A stretch of DNA of 64,000 nt from Xanthomarina sp. F1114 (GCF_026410255.1 NZ_JAPMLL010000015.1:32345-96344), one strand, 5' to 3'; positions 26,567-36,395 are shown, counted from the stretch's first letter. A program made the numbers and translations. The notes: a model not told the origin generated them from the sequence alone.

Positions 26567-27289
26567 ATGATTAACGTTGCAAACCTTACAAAGAGTTACG
26601 GAAGTAAAACCGTTTTAAAAATTGAAGACTTACAGATTCCTAAAGGACAAAGTTTTGGATTGATAGGAAATAATGGTGCCGGAAAAACAACATTCTTTAG
26701 CCTGCTTTTAGACCTTATTAGACCTAGTTCTGGACATATAAAAAGTAAAGAAGTTTTAGTGAATACCAGCGAAGATTGGAAAACATACACCTCGGCTTTT
26801 ATAGATGAAAGTTTTCTAATTGGTTATTTAACTCCAGAAGAGTATTTCTATTTTATAGGTGAACTTCGTGGACAGAATAAGGCAGATGTTGATGCTTTAA
26901 TTTCTCAATTTGAAGACTTTTTCCATGGCGAAATTTTAAATCAGAAAAAATATCTTAGAGATTTAAGTAAAGGAAATCAGAAAAAGGCCGGGATTGTAGC
27001 AGCCTTAATTGGTAATCCGGAAATTATTGTTTTAGACGAACCTTTTGCTAATTTGGACCCAACAACCCAAATCCGATTAAAAAATATACTTAAAGACCTT
27101 GCCCAGACTAAAGGAGTTACGGTTTTAGTTTCTAGTCACGATTTACTACATGTTACAGATGTTTGCGAGCGTATTGTAGTTTTAGAAAAAGGAGAAGTTA
27201 TTAAGGATTTGGCTACAAGTGATGCCACTTTAAAGGAATTAGAAGTTCATTTTTCTGGGAACGAAACGTTTATTGACAACGCTGTTTAA
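26567..27289 (+). CDS. ABC transporter ATP-binding protein
   Basis: 240 residues with all nucleotide-binding motifs: Walker A GNNGAGKTT, signature LSKGNQKK in place of canonical LSGGQ, Walker B IIVLDEP, and the H-loop SSHD. It pairs with the DUF5687 membrane protein 12 bp upstream. The CcmA/multidrug-type arrangement points to an exporter of the ABC-2 class. Substrate unknown. Confidence 0.92.
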   Translation: MINVANLTKSYGSKTVLKIEDLQIPKGQSFGLIGNNGAGKTTFFSLLLDLIRPSSGHIKSKEVLVNTSEDWKTYTSAFIDESFLIGYLTPEEYFYFIGELRGQNKADVDALISQFEDFFHGEILNQKKYLRDLSKGNQKKAGIVAALIGNPEIIVLDEPFANLDPTTQIRLKNILKDLAQTKGVTVLVSSHDLLHVTDVCERIVVLEKGEVIKDLATSDATLKELEVHFSGNETFIDNAV

Positions 27290-27456
27290 AGGCAGAAAAC
27301 GCATAAATCAAGAATCTTATCTAAGCCTTAGGGAATTGAAGAAGTTATATTTGATATATTTCTTTACAAATAATTCAAAAAGATGCCTTATTTTTACGGC
27401 TATACATAATATATAAAACTATTTTTAGTTTATAGTTAAACCAAATAAAATAAACG

Positions 27457-30045
27457 TTGCGAACATCTTTTAGATTCATAGTATTCCTCTTTTGTACCAT
27501 CCTGTTTATTACGAGTTGTTCTAGAAAAAAAGACTCGTTTTTAAGCCGGAATTTCCATGCGCTAGCAGCAAAAGATAATATTTTATATAATGGTTATATT
27601 GCTTTAGAAGAAGGGAAACAATCCTTAAACGAAAGCTATGAAGACGATTATTGGGATATTTTGCCTATTGAGCGTATGCAAGTTTCAGAAGAAGTTACAC
27701 TTCCTGGACAAAACTCAAACGATCGTTTTGTTAGAGCAGAAGAAAAAGCGGTAAAAGCCATTCAATTGCATGGCATGAATATTAATGGGAAAGAGAAAAA
27801 TCCACAAATAGACGAAGCATATTTACTATTAGGAAAAGCCAGATACTTCGATCAAAGGTTTGTGCCAGCACTAGAAGCTTTTAATTATATTCTTTATAAA
27901 TACCCTGCAAGCGATAAAATAAATCAAGCAAAAATTTGGAGAGAAAAAGGAAACCTTAGATTAGAAAACGATGAGGTTGCCATTGAAAATCTGAAACGCT
28001 TGTTAGATCAAGAAAATCTTGAAGGACAAGATTTAGCAGATGCTACGTCAACTTTAGCTCAGGCTTATATTAATATTGAAGCTCTTGATAGTGCAGCAAC
28101 ACAATTAAACACAGCTAGCCTGAACACAAAAAATAACGACGAGCGTGGACGTTACAGATATATCCAAGGACAATTATTTAATAGACTTGGCTATAAAGAC
28201 AGTGCCAATATAGCTTTTGATAAGGTTATTAAATTAAACCGAAAAACACCTCGTATTTATTTAATTGCTGCAGAATTAGAAAAAGTAAATAACTTTGACC
28301 ATACGGTTGGAGATAAGGCAGTGGTTTTGGAAAACCTAACCGAAATTGAAGAAAACAGAGAAAATAGACCTTATCTAGACAAAATATATCATCAAATAGC
28401 CGATTTTTATGCGCAAGGAGAGCAAGACTCCTTAGCTGTAGAATATTATAATAGATCTTTAAGAACTAATTCTAGAGACAAAAAACTAATGGCCACAAAT
28501 TATGAAATCTTAGGCGATTACTTTTTTGATTACTCCGAGTATAAAATAGCTGGTGCTTATTATGATAGCACAATGACTAACATGGTTAATAATTCGAAAC
28601 CTTTTAGAATTATTAAAAGAAAAAGAGACAATCTAGACGATGTTATTTATTATGAAGACATAGCTTTTGCTAACGATAGTATTATAGGTCTTACCAATTT
28701 GTCATACAATGAGCAACTTGCATACTTTACAAAATACACCGAAGACTTGAAAGTTCGAGCGCAAGAAGAGCAAGAGCAAAAAGAATTGGAAGCTGCTTTA
28801 GCTGAAAGAGAACAGCAAATGGGAGCTAACGATAAATTTAAAAACAGTTTTTCAAGCAGCGATGCTAGTGATAGTTTAAGAGGCTCTAAAGGACCAAATA
28901 CACCACCGGGAAGATCTAGTTTTTATTTCTATAATCCAACAACGGTGGCTTACGGTAAAAACGACTTCTTAGAAAAATGGGGAGACAGAGCTTTAGAAGA
29001 TAATTGGCGCTGGTCTTCAAATAATAGATCTGGTAGAGGTGTTGCAGAAAATACCGAAAGAGAAATTATTGCAACAGATACTGAATTATTCGATCCTGAA
29101 TTTTATATTTCTAGAATTCCAACAGATCAAAAAGAGATTGACAGTCTTGCTAAACAAAGAAATTTTGCTTATTACCAATTAGCGGTTATATATAAGGAGA
29201 AGTTTAAGGAATACGAACTTTCTAAAAACACCTTTCAAGACTTATTAAATATGGAGCCGGAAGATAAGTTGATCTTGCCTTCAAAATATAATCTATATAA
29301 ACTGTATGAGCTTTTAGGTGAAAATGATGAGGCTAGCATAGCTAAAAACGATATTATTACTAACTATCCAGAATCTAGATATGCACTTATTTTAGAAAAC
29401 CCGGAATCTGCTGCTTTAAAAGATGAAAATAGTCCAGAAAACATCTATAAAAATATTTACGACCAACTTGAAAGTCAGAAATACAGCCAGGTAATTTCAG
29501 AAGTTGATGATTATATAAATCAGATTGAAGGCGATCCAATGATCCCTAAATTCGAACTTTTAAAAGCAACTGCCATTGGAAGATTAAAAGGTTTTGAGGC
29601 TTATAGCGAAGCTTTAAACTTTGTAGCTTTGAATTATGCTAATTCTCCTGAAGGAGAAAAAGCTCAAGACATAATTGATAATGTCCTACCTAAATTAGCA
29701 TCTAAAGATTTTGTAGATAATGAAACAGATAACAACTTTAAAATTGTTTATTATTTTAAATCTGCTTCCAAAGAAGAATTAGAAAAATTTAAGAAGAAAC
29801 TACAAGCTGAAATAGAAAAGGTAAATGTATATAACTTATCGCTTTCTGTAGATGTGTATAACCCAACAACAACCTTTATACTTGTTCATGGATTAAAAAG
29901 TAAAGAAGGTGCCAGTGGATATGCCTTATCTCTTCAAGAGAAAAAGAAAGATAAAATTATACATGACTTCTTTGCTGTATCTTCGTCAAATTATAGAACC
30001 ATTCAAATTCATAAGAATTTCGATGAATATTTAGATTTACAATAA
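27457..30045 (+). CDS. sprE: Type IX secretion / gliding lipoprotein SprE (PorW)
   Basis: 862 residues from TTG at 27457, with a lipoprotein signal (lipobox FITSC, Cys 21). Multiple TPR motifs cover about 90-450, and a low-complexity region near 420-490 (QEEQEQKELEAALAEREQQ) separates them from a second helical half. I recognise the opening SRNFHALAAKDNILYNGYIA as that of SprE/PorW, an envelope lipoprotein required for type IX secretion and gliding. The two secreted proteins with type IX sorting domains in this window would be clients of this system. Bactofilin follows 18 bp downstream. Confidence 0.9.
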   Translation: MRTSFRFIVFLFCTILFITSCSRKKDSFLSRNFHALAAKDNILYNGYIALEEGKQSLNESYEDDYWDILPIERMQVSEEVTLPGQNSNDRFVRAEEKAVKAIQLHGMNINGKEKNPQIDEAYLLLGKARYFDQRFVPALEAFNYILYKYPASDKINQAKIWREKGNLRLENDEVAIENLKRLLDQENLEGQDLADATSTLAQAYINIEALDSAATQLNTASLNTKNNDERGRYRYIQGQLFNRLGYKDSANIAFDKVIKLNRKTPRIYLIAAELEKVNNFDHTVGDKAVVLENLTEIEENRENRPYLDKIYHQIADFYAQGEQDSLAVEYYNRSLRTNSRDKKLMATNYEILGDYFFDYSEYKIAGAYYDSTMTNMVNNSKPFRIIKRKRDNLDDVIYYEDIAFANDSIIGLTNLSYNEQLAYFTKYTEDLKVRAQEEQEQKELEAALAEREQQMGANDKFKNSFSSSDASDSLRGSKGPNTPPGRSSFYFYNPTTVAYGKNDFLEKWGDRALEDNWRWSSNNRSGRGVAENTEREIIATDTELFDPEFYISRIPTDQKEIDSLAKQRNFAYYQLAVIYKEKFKEYELSKNTFQDLLNMEPEDKLILPSKYNLYKLYELLGENDEASIAKNDIITNYPESRYALILENPESAALKDENSPENIYKNIYDQLESQKYSQVISEVDDYINQIEGDPMIPKFELLKATAIGRLKGFEAYSEALNFVALNYANSPEGEKAQDIIDNVLPKLASKDFVDNETDNNFKIVYYFKSASKEELEKFKKKLQAEIEKVNVYNLSLSVDVYNPTTTFILVHGLKSKEGASGYALSLQEKKKDKIIHDFFAVSSSNYRTIQIHKNFDEYLDLQ

Positions 30046-30063
30046 CCCCAAATAATACATATT

Positions 30064-30492
30064 ATGTTTTCCGATAATAAAAAAGACAGACAAAACCTAG
30101 AATTAGTATCAAGTCAGAACATTATTTCAAAAGGCACTAAAATTGTTGGCGATTTAATTAGCGAAGGCGACTTGAGAATTGATGGAACCATAGAAGGTAA
30201 TTTAAAAACACCTGGAAAGATTGTAGTTGGAAAAACTGGAGTAGTTAAAGGAACTCTGGATGGAACCGATGCTCATTTTGAAGGTAAATTTTCAGGAAAG
30301 CTCAACTTAACAGGAACCCTTACTTTAAGATCTTCAGCACATATTGAAGGCGAAGTTACTCTAGGAAAGCTAGAAGTAGAGCCAGGAGCCACATTTAATG
30401 TAACATGTGCTATGCAAGGTGCAATAAAAGAAAGCCGTTCAAAAAATGAGCAAAAAGGAGGAGCAAAAAAGGGAGAAGAGCAAATCGCTTAG
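30064..30492 (+). CDS. Bactofilin (polymer-forming cytoskeletal protein)
   Basis: 142 residues. The bactofilin core runs from about 15 to 120 with right-handed beta-helix repeats (ISKGTKIVGDLISEGDLRID, GTIEGNLKTPGKIVVGKTG, VEGEVTLGKLEVEPGA-like). Charged disordered ends flank it, the C-terminal one ending KGGAKKGEEQIA. Bactofilins self-assemble into filaments at the membrane and often organise cell-wall enzymes or shape. It sits between sprE and the ATP synthase genes, and its last 47 nt overlap the start of atpZ. Confidence 0.92.
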   Translation: MFSDNKKDRQNLELVSSQNIISKGTKIVGDLISEGDLRIDGTIEGNLKTPGKIVVGKTGVVKGTLDGTDAHFEGKFSGKLNLTGTLTLRSSAHIEGEVTLGKLEVEPGATFNVTCAMQGAIKESRSKNEQKGGAKKGEEQIA

Positions 30493-30691
30493 TAGCTATG
30501 CTAAATATTCAAGCATTGCCTTTCAAATGTTTGTTATTATTGGTATTGGTGCTTTTGTAGGAGTAAAATTAGACGATGCTTTTCCTAATAAGTATAACGC
30601 CTACACCATTATTCTATCTTTGGTATTTGTAATTTTTGCTATTGTTTTTGTAATAAGACGTATTATTGCAATCTCAAAAGAAGATAATTAA
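30446..30691 (+). CDS. atpZ: AtpZ/AtpI-family protein
   Basis: 81 residues with a basic-acidic N-terminus and two transmembrane helices (SSIAFQMFVIIGIGAFVGVK and AYTIILSLVFVIFAIVFVI). AtpZ/AtpI proteins precede F-type ATP synthase operons and have been linked to c-ring assembly or Mg/Ca uptake. The ATG at 30446 lies within the bactofilin gene (47-nt overlap in another frame), and the next gene starts immediately after the stop, so the three are translationally linked. Confidence 0.88.
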   Translation: MSKKEEQKREKSKSLSSYAKYSSIAFQMFVIIGIGAFVGVKLDDAFPNKYNAYTIILSLVFVIFAIVFVIRRIIAISKEDN

Positions 30692-31090
30692 ATGAATAAA
30701 GTTTTTAAAACCAGACAACTTTCCTTTTTAGTTCAAAATGCTGCAATTACTCTCATCCTTTTAGGTATACATAGTTATTTGCTATCTCATTTCGATTCTA
30801 TTATTTATATGATTCCGTTATGGCAAATTTATGTGTTTCATTTTGTTGTAACCACTTTAGTCTATACTGTAATTAACTTTCAATATTCTAGAGGAAAGAC
30901 CGATATATTTAATCTATTTATGGGCTTTACTTTATTAAAAATGATATTAGCAATTCTTTTTTTATTGCCAGTAATTCTATCAGATATGGACAAAAAACAA
31001 CCGGATGTATTCAACTTTTTTATCCCTTATTTTTTATACTTGTTTTTTGAAGTGTATTCCCTAACAATATTTCTCCAAAAAAAGCCTTAG
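30692..31090 (+). CDS. AtpI-like membrane protein (DUF6168-type)
   Basis: 132 residues with four predicted transmembrane helices (near 12-30, 40-60, 73-95 and 108-128). It starts on the base after the atpZ stop. Its position before atpB and the four-helix topology match the AtpI-like DUF6168 family of flavobacteria. It probably aids ATP synthase assembly; no direct catalytic motif is visible. Confidence 0.75.
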   Translation: MNKVFKTRQLSFLVQNAAITLILLGIHSYLLSHFDSIIYMIPLWQIYVFHFVVTTLVYTVINFQYSRGKTDIFNLFMGFTLLKMILAILFLLPVILSDMDKKQPDVFNFFIPYFLYLFFEVYSLTIFLQKKP

Positions 31091-31133
31091 AACCTTGTGA
31101 ATATCAAGACATTAAATAATCGTTAAAAAAGTG

Positions 31134-31164
31134 TTTGACAATTAATATAATGTACGTACATTTG
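31134..31164 (+). promoter_or_regulatory. Promoter for atpB
   Basis: TTTG at 31134-31137, 19 bp spacer, then TACATTTG at 31157-31164, matching both boxes of the Bacteroidota sigma-A consensus. The atpB start is 38 bp downstream. This gives the F0 genes a promoter of their own within the sprE-bactofilin-atp cluster. Confidence 0.8.
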
Positions 31165-31202
31165 CACGGAATTTAAAGCAAGGTATTTTTAATCAATATA
31201 AA

Positions 31203-32285
31203 ATGACATTAAGCACCTTTAAAAACGTATTTTTTTCTGCATTATTTTTAACAATCTCATTTGTTGGATATGCACAAGAAGCTAGTGGGGATGACAACGA
31301 TAGTAAGTTCGATGCCAAAGAGATGATTATGCATCACGTAAAAGATGCGCATGAGTTTCATATATTTGATTGGAATGGGAAACCAGTTACCATTTCTTTA
31401 CCTGTTATATTATGGACAGATCAAGGCCTGGTTACCTTTATGTCTAGCGAATTTCATCATGACGATTCTGGAACACAAATTGTGGAAAAGGATGGGTTAC
31501 GCTTTGTAAAATATCATGAAAAAGTTTACCAATTAGATGCTGGAACGCAAGAATTAGTATTCGATGCAGAGCATCACCCAACTAACGCTACTTTACCTTT
31601 CGATGTGTCTATTACAAGAAACGTGTTTATGATGTGGGTTTCGGTAATAGCTTTACTTCTTATATTTATTTCTACAGCTAAAGTATATAAAAAATCTAAC
31701 GATAAGGTTCCAACCGGAATCGCTGGATTTATAGAGCCACTAATTATTTTTGTACGAGACGACATTGCTAGACCAATGATTGGAGATAAAAAGTACAAAA
31801 AATACATGCCATATTTATTAACCATATTTTTCTTTATATGGATCAATAATATTTTTGGTTTAATTCCATTTTTAAATAGTGCTAACGTAAGTGGTAATAT
31901 TGCTTTTACTGTAACATTAGCTGCATTTACTCTTATAATTACAAGCGTAAGTGGTAATAAAAACTATTGGAAACATATTTTCTGGATGCCTGGAGTTCCA
32001 GTGCCAATGAAAATATTTTTAATGCCTATAGAGATTATTGGAATGTTTGTAAAGCCAATATCTTTAACTATTCGTTTGTTTGCTAACATTACAGCAGGAC
32101 ATATTATTATCCTGTCGTTAATGTCGTTAATTTTTATCTTTGAAACTTTTGCAATTGCTCCGGTATCTGTAGGGTTTTCATTGTTTATTTTAATAATTGA
32201 AATTGTAGTTACAGCAATTCAAGCGTATATATTTACCATATTGTCTGCCTTATATATAGGTATGGCAACAGAAGAAGAACATTAA
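31203..32285 (+). CDS. atpB: ATP synthase subunit a
   Basis: 360 residues. An N-terminal extension with a signal-like hydrophobic segment (FSALFLTISFVGYAQ) and a periplasmic region rich in His and Asp precede the usual membrane core, which makes the protein longer than E. coli AtpB (271). The essential Arg is in ISLTIRLFANITAGH, and the last helices (SVGFSLFILIIEIVVTAIQ) form the half-channels. It is the proton path of F0. The long N-terminal domain is typical of Bacteroidota. Followed by atpE after 19 bp. Confidence 0.97.
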   Translation: MTLSTFKNVFFSALFLTISFVGYAQEASGDDNDSKFDAKEMIMHHVKDAHEFHIFDWNGKPVTISLPVILWTDQGLVTFMSSEFHHDDSGTQIVEKDGLRFVKYHEKVYQLDAGTQELVFDAEHHPTNATLPFDVSITRNVFMMWVSVIALLLIFISTAKVYKKSNDKVPTGIAGFIEPLIIFVRDDIARPMIGDKKYKKYMPYLLTIFFFIWINNIFGLIPFLNSANVSGNIAFTVTLAAFTLIITSVSGNKNYWKHIFWMPGVPVPMKIFLMPIEIIGMFVKPISLTIRLFANITAGHIIILSLMSLIFIFETFAIAPVSVGFSLFILIIEIVVTAIQAYIFTILSALYIGMATEEEH

Positions 32286-32304
32286 TTAATTTAAATTTTA
32301 TATT

Positions 32305-32511
32305 ATGACTATTACAGGAATTGCAGCAATCGGAGCTGGTATCGCAGTAGTTGGAGCCGGATACGGAATTGGAAAAATTGGAGGATCAGCTATGGATGCC
32401 ATGGCTCGTCAACCAGAAATCCAAGGAAAAATCCAAACTTCAGCACTTATTTTAGCGGCTTTCGTAGAAGCAGTAGCACTATTTGGTGTTGTTGCATCGA
32501 TAATCTCTTAA
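32305..32511 (+). CDS. atpE: ATP synthase subunit c
   Basis: 68 residues, two helices joined by the polar loop ARQPEIQGK. The ion-binding carboxylate is Glu55 in AAFVEAVALFG. The residue after Glu is Ala, not the Ser/Thr of Na+-coupled rotors, which suggests proton coupling. The N-terminal helix is glycine-rich as expected for ring packing. Confidence 0.97.
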   Translation: MTITGIAAIGAGIAVVGAGYGIGKIGGSAMDAMARQPEIQGKIQTSALILAAFVEAVALFGVVASIIS

Positions 32512-32526
32512 TTAAGATTATTAAAT

Positions 32527-32567
32527 ACAGAGGTAACGGTTGGTTGCCTCTGTGTTTTAATTTTTTA
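32527..32567 (+). terminator. Attenuator-like hairpin between atpE and atpF
   Basis: An 11-bp stem ACAGAGGTAAC / GTTGCCTCTGT (32527-32537 and 32543-32553, one wobble) with a 5-nt loop, followed by GTTTTAATTTTTT. It looks like a partial terminator, 16 bp after atpE and within the operon. It could raise c-subunit mRNA relative to the downstream genes. Confidence 0.7.
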
Positions 32568-32673
32568 AGACTTAAGGATTACCTTAAGAGAGTTATAATT
32601 AAAATTTGAATTGAGCGTAGTCTCAAAAAAAGTATACCCACATCGTGGGACTAAAAACTAAAAAAATTAAAGA

Positions 32674-33168
32674 ATGGATTTAATTACACCCGGTTTAGGA
32701 CTTGTCTTTTGGACAGTAATTACATTTTTGTTTTTACTTATTATTTTAAAAAAATATGCTTGGAAACCAATTCTTGGTGCTGTTGGCGATAGAGAAGATG
32801 GTATTAAAAAAGCATTGGCATCTGCTGAAAACGCACGTAAGGAAATGGAGAATCTTCATGCCGATAACGAACGTATTTTAAAAGAAGCAAGAGCAGAAAG
32901 AGAAGCATTACTTAAAGAAGCACGTGATATTAAAGTTAAATTAATTGACGATGCTAAAAGTGAAGCTGAAAATCAAGCTAATAAAATAATAGAACAAGCT
33001 CAGGCTGCTATTGAAAGTGAAAAGAAAGCTGCAATGGCAGAACTTAAAAATCACGTAGCCGAGTTATCTATAGATATAGCGGAAAAAGTAGTTCGTGCAG
33101 AATTATCTAGCAAAGACAAACAAGTACAATTGGTTGAGTCTATGTTAGGAGAAGCAAAATTAAACTAA
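32674..33168 (+). CDS. atpF: ATP synthase subunit b
   Basis: 164 residues: one N-terminal membrane helix (LGLVFWTVITFLFLLIILKK) followed by a long charged coiled coil with the right-handed heptad-like pattern of b subunits, and a C-terminal segment (LSIDIAEKVVRAEL) that docks to delta. It forms the peripheral stalk as a dimer. The 162-bp gap from atpE holds the attenuator-like hairpin. Confidence 0.96.
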   Translation: MDLITPGLGLVFWTVITFLFLLIILKKYAWKPILGAVGDREDGIKKALASAENARKEMENLHADNERILKEARAEREALLKEARDIKVKLIDDAKSEAENQANKIIEQAQAAIESEKKAAMAELKNHVAELSIDIAEKVVRAELSSKDKQVQLVESMLGEAKLN

Positions 33169-33240
33169 TTATTAATTATAAAACGAGTCCTTTTTATAAC
33201 TGCAATTTAATGCACTTAAAAAAAGGATTTAGAATAAGCT

Positions 33241-33777
33241 ATGGCAGGAGCAAGAGCAGCAATACGTTACGCAAAAGCAGTTTTAAGTTTAGCATCAGAT
33301 AAAAAAGCAACCGAGGTTGTAAATAAAGATATGAAGCTAATAGCTAAAACTATTGCAGAAAGCACAGACTTAAACAGTATGCTTCAAAGTCCTGTAGTGG
33401 GTGCTTCAGTTAAAAAATCTGTGTTATTAGAGGTTTTTAAAGACTCTAATGAAATAACACAAAATTTAATTGATACTTTAATCACAAATAAAAGATTACC
33501 ACTAATAGAGGAAATTGCTATACAATATAACCTTTTATACGATCAGTTAACAGGAACTCAAGTGGCACAAGTTACTACAGCAGTCCCATTAACAGACGAT
33601 TTAAGAAAAAAGGTATTAGCTAAACTTAAAGAGCTTACGGGGAAAGATGTTGAAATTAAAAGCACTTTAGACGAAAGCATTATAGGAGGCTTTATTTTAC
33701 GTGTTGGAGATATTCAATACAATGCAAGTATTGCAAACAAATTAAACAAGTTAAAAAGAGAATTTACATTAAATTAA
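33241..33777 (+). CDS. atpH: ATP synthase subunit delta
   Basis: 178 residues, OSCP/delta family: an N-terminal helical bundle (AIRYAKAVLSLASDK...) and a C-terminal part with LTDDLRKKVLAKLKELTGKD and DESIIGGFILRVGDIQYNAS. It links the b dimer to the alpha3beta3 head. Normal length and position between atpF and atpA. Confidence 0.96.
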   Translation: MAGARAAIRYAKAVLSLASDKKATEVVNKDMKLIAKTIAESTDLNSMLQSPVVGASVKKSVLLEVFKDSNEITQNLIDTLITNKRLPLIEEIAIQYNLLYDQLTGTQVAQVTTAVPLTDDLRKKVLAKLKELTGKDVEIKSTLDESIIGGFILRVGDIQYNASIANKLNKLKREFTLN

Positions 33778-33829
33778 ATATACAGATTTGGTACTTATTT
33801 TATTACCAAATACTTAATACTTTATAAAA

Positions 33830-35410
33830 ATGGCAGAAGTAAAACCAGCTGAAATATCAGCAATTTTAAAACAACAACTTTCAGGTTTTGAAGCAGGAGC
33901 TACATTAGACGAGGTTGGAACTGTATTAACTGTAGGTGATGGTATTGTTCGTGCGTACGGATTGGCTAATGCACAATATGGTGAATTAGTTGAATTCGAA
34001 GGAGGAGCAGAAGGTATTGTTCTTAACTTAGAAGAAGATAACGTAGGAATCGTACTTTTAGGAACTTCAATAGGAGTTAAAGAAGGATCTACAGTAAAAC
34101 GTACAGAACGTATTGCATCTACAAAAGTAGGTGAAGGAATTGTTGGACGTGTGGTTGATACTTTAGGAAATCCAATTGATGGAAAAGGACCAATTTCCGG
34201 TAAAACTTACGAAATGCCTTTAGAGCGTAAAGCTCCAGGGGTAATTTTTAGAGAGCCAGTTACCGAGCCGTTACAAACAGGAATTAAAGCTATTGATGCT
34301 ATGATTCCAGTTGGTAGAGGTCAACGTGAGTTGGTAATTGGAGATAGACAAACTGGTAAAACTACGGTTTGTATTGATGCTATTTTAAATCAAAAAGAAT
34401 TTTACGATGCAGGAAACCCTGTATATTGTATATATGTGGCAGTTGGACAAAAAGCTTCAACAGTTGCATTAATTGCTAAGACTCTAGAAGAAAGAGGCGC
34501 TTTAGCTTATACTACAATAGTAGCTGCAAATGCATCAGACCCTGCTGCTATGCAAGTTTATGCACCTTTTACAGGAGCATCTATTGGAGAGTATTTTAGA
34601 GATACGGGTAGACCAGCTTTAATTGTTTTTGATGATTTATCTAAGCAAGCTGTAGCTTACCGTGAGGTATCTTTATTATTACGTCGTCCACCAGGACGTG
34701 AAGCGTATCCTGGAGACGTTTTCTACTTACACTCTAGATTATTAGAACGTTCTGCAAAAATTATTGATAACGATGCTATTGCTCAAGATATGAACGACCT
34801 TCCAGATTCTATTAAAGGAATCGTTAAAGGTGGTGGTTCTTTAACAGCTTTACCAATTATTGAAACTCAAGCAGGAGACGTATCAGCATATATCCCAACT
34901 AACGTAATTTCTATTACAGATGGACAAATTTTCTTAGATGGAGATTTATTTAACTCTGGCGTACGTCCGGCAATTAACGTAGGTATTTCTGTATCTCGTG
35001 TTGGTGGTAATGCTCAGATTAAATCAATGAAAAAAGTATCTGGTACTTTAAAATTAGATCAAGCACAATTCCGTGAATTAGAAGCATTCGCGAAATTTGG
35101 ATCAGATTTAGATGCAGTTACTTTAAATGTCATTGAAAAAGGAAAACGTAACGTTGAAATCTTAAAACAAGGACAAAACGATCCTTTTAAAGTGGAAGAT
35201 CAAGTAGCAATTATTTATGCAGGATCTAAAAACTTATTAAGAGATGTACCAGTAGCTAAAGTAAAAGAATTTGAAAGAGATTATATCGATTTCTTAAAAG
35301 CAAAACATAGCGATGTCTTAGCTACTTTAAAAGCAGGTAAATTAACTGATGAGGTTACAGACACTTTAGTTACTGTGGCTAAAGATTTATCAGAGAAATA
35401 TAAAGCGTAA
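33830..35410 (+). CDS. atpA: ATP synthase subunit alpha
   Basis: 526 residues. Walker [10 protein letters not shown], the motif [30 protein letters not shown], and the alpha-type hallmark Q in Walker A (GDRQTGKTT) show the regulatory rather than catalytic nucleotide site. Complete from [10 protein letters not shown] to the C-terminus. The window has no atpD/atpC next to it; in flavobacteria those are usually encoded at a second locus. Confidence 0.98.
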   Translation: MAEVKPAEISAILKQQLSGFEAGATLDEVGTVLTVGDGIVRAYGLANAQYGELVEFEGGAEGIVLNLEEDNVGIVLLGTSIGVKEGSTVKRTERIASTKVGEGIVGRVVDTLGNPIDGKGPISGKTYEMPLERKAPGVIFREPVTEPLQTGIKAIDAMIPVGRGQRELVIGDRQTGKTTVCIDAILNQKEFYDAGNPVYCIYVAVGQKASTVALIAKTLEERGALAYTTIVAANASDPAAMQVYAPFTGASIGEYFRDTGRPALIVFDDLSKQAVAYREVSLLLRRPPGREAYPGDVFYLHSRLLERSAKIIDNDAIAQDMNDLPDSIKGIVKGGGSLTALPIIETQAGDVSAYIPTNVISITDGQIFLDGDLFNSGVRPAINVGISVSRVGGNAQIKSMKKVSGTLKLDQAQFRELEAFAKFGSDLDAVTLNVIEKGKRNVEILKQGQNDPFKVEDQVAIIYAGSKNLLRDVPVAKVKEFERDYIDFLKAKHSDVLATLKAGKLTDEVTDTLVTVAKDLSEKYKA

Positions 35411-35419
35411 AAGTTTAGA

Positions 35420-35466
35420 GTGTAGCGTTATAAGTAAAGATTTACCTAGCACTTATAACGCTACAC
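35420..35466 (+). repeat. Perfect 16-bp inverted repeat between atpA and atpG
   Basis: GTGTAGCGTTATAAGT at 35420-35435 is exactly complementary to 35451-35466, with a 15-nt loop. No T run follows, so it is not a classical terminator. In mRNA it would form a very stable intercistronic hairpin just 9 bp after the atpA stop, perhaps stabilising or processing the transcript. Confidence 0.9.
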
Positions 35467-35488
35467 ACCTAACTCATAACTCGAAAAT

Positions 35489-36349
35489 ATGGCTAATTTA
35501 AAAGAAATACGTAATAGAATTACATCGGTATCTTCAACCATGCAGATTACTAGTGCCATGAAAATGGTATCTGCTGCAAAGTTAAAGAAGGCGCAAGATG
35601 CTATTACGGCAATGCGTCCTTATGCAGATAAGTTAACCGAGCTTTTACAAGATTTAAGCGCTACGTTAGACGCAGAATCTGGAAGTAAATTTTCAGAGCA
35701 AAGGGAAGTAAATAATGTCCTTATTGTTGCCATTACTTCTAATAGAGGTTTGTGTGGTGCTTTTAACTCTAATATTATAAAAGCAGTAAACAAACTAACT
35801 AAAGAAACTTATGCTAATCAAGAGGTTTCTTATTTAGCAATTGGAAAAAAAGCGGATGATGCTTTTAAAAAGACCAATAAGGTAATTGCTAATGAAAGTG
35901 GACTTTTCGATGATTTAACTTTCGATAATGCTGCTGATATTGCACAAATGCTTATGGATCAATTTGTTGCTGGTAATTATGATAGAATTGTTCTTGTTTA
36001 CAACAAGTTCAAAAATGCAGCAACTCAAGAAATCATGACCGAGCAATTTTTACCAATTGTTCCTATTGAAAAAGATGATAACGTAACTTTAGATTATATT
36101 TTTGAACCTTCAAAAATTGAAATCGTAGAGCAATTAATACCTAAATCTTTAAAAACGCAATTATATAAAAGTGTTAGAGATTCTTTTGCTTCAGAACATG
36201 GTGCGCGTATGACGGCTATGCACAAAGCAACAGATAACGCTACAGAGTTAAGAGATCAATTAAAATTAACTTATAATAAAGCGCGTCAGGCTGCAATTAC
36301 TAACGAAATCTTAGAAATTGTTGGTGGAGCTGAAGCTCTTAATAATTAA
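35489..36349 (+). CDS. atpG: ATP synthase subunit gamma
   Basis: 286 residues. N-terminal helix MANLKEIRNRITSVSSTMQI with TSAMKMVSAAKLKKAQ, the Rossmann-like middle (VAITSNRGLCGAFNSNI), and a C-terminal helix RMTAMHKATDNATELRDQLK. This is the rotor shaft. Last gene of the operon; a strong terminator follows 47 bp later. Confidence 0.98.
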   Translation: MANLKEIRNRITSVSSTMQITSAMKMVSAAKLKKAQDAITAMRPYADKLTELLQDLSATLDAESGSKFSEQREVNNVLIVAITSNRGLCGAFNSNIIKAVNKLTKETYANQEVSYLAIGKKADDAFKKTNKVIANESGLFDDLTFDNAADIAQMLMDQFVAGNYDRIVLVYNKFKNAATQEIMTEQFLPIVPIEKDDNVTLDYIFEPSKIEIVEQLIPKSLKTQLYKSVRDSFASEHGARMTAMHKATDNATELRDQLKLTYNKARQAAITNEILEIVGGAEALNN

Positions 36350-36395
36350 GCTGAAGCTTTAAACATTTAGTCGAAGCCTATTTTAAAATACATAT

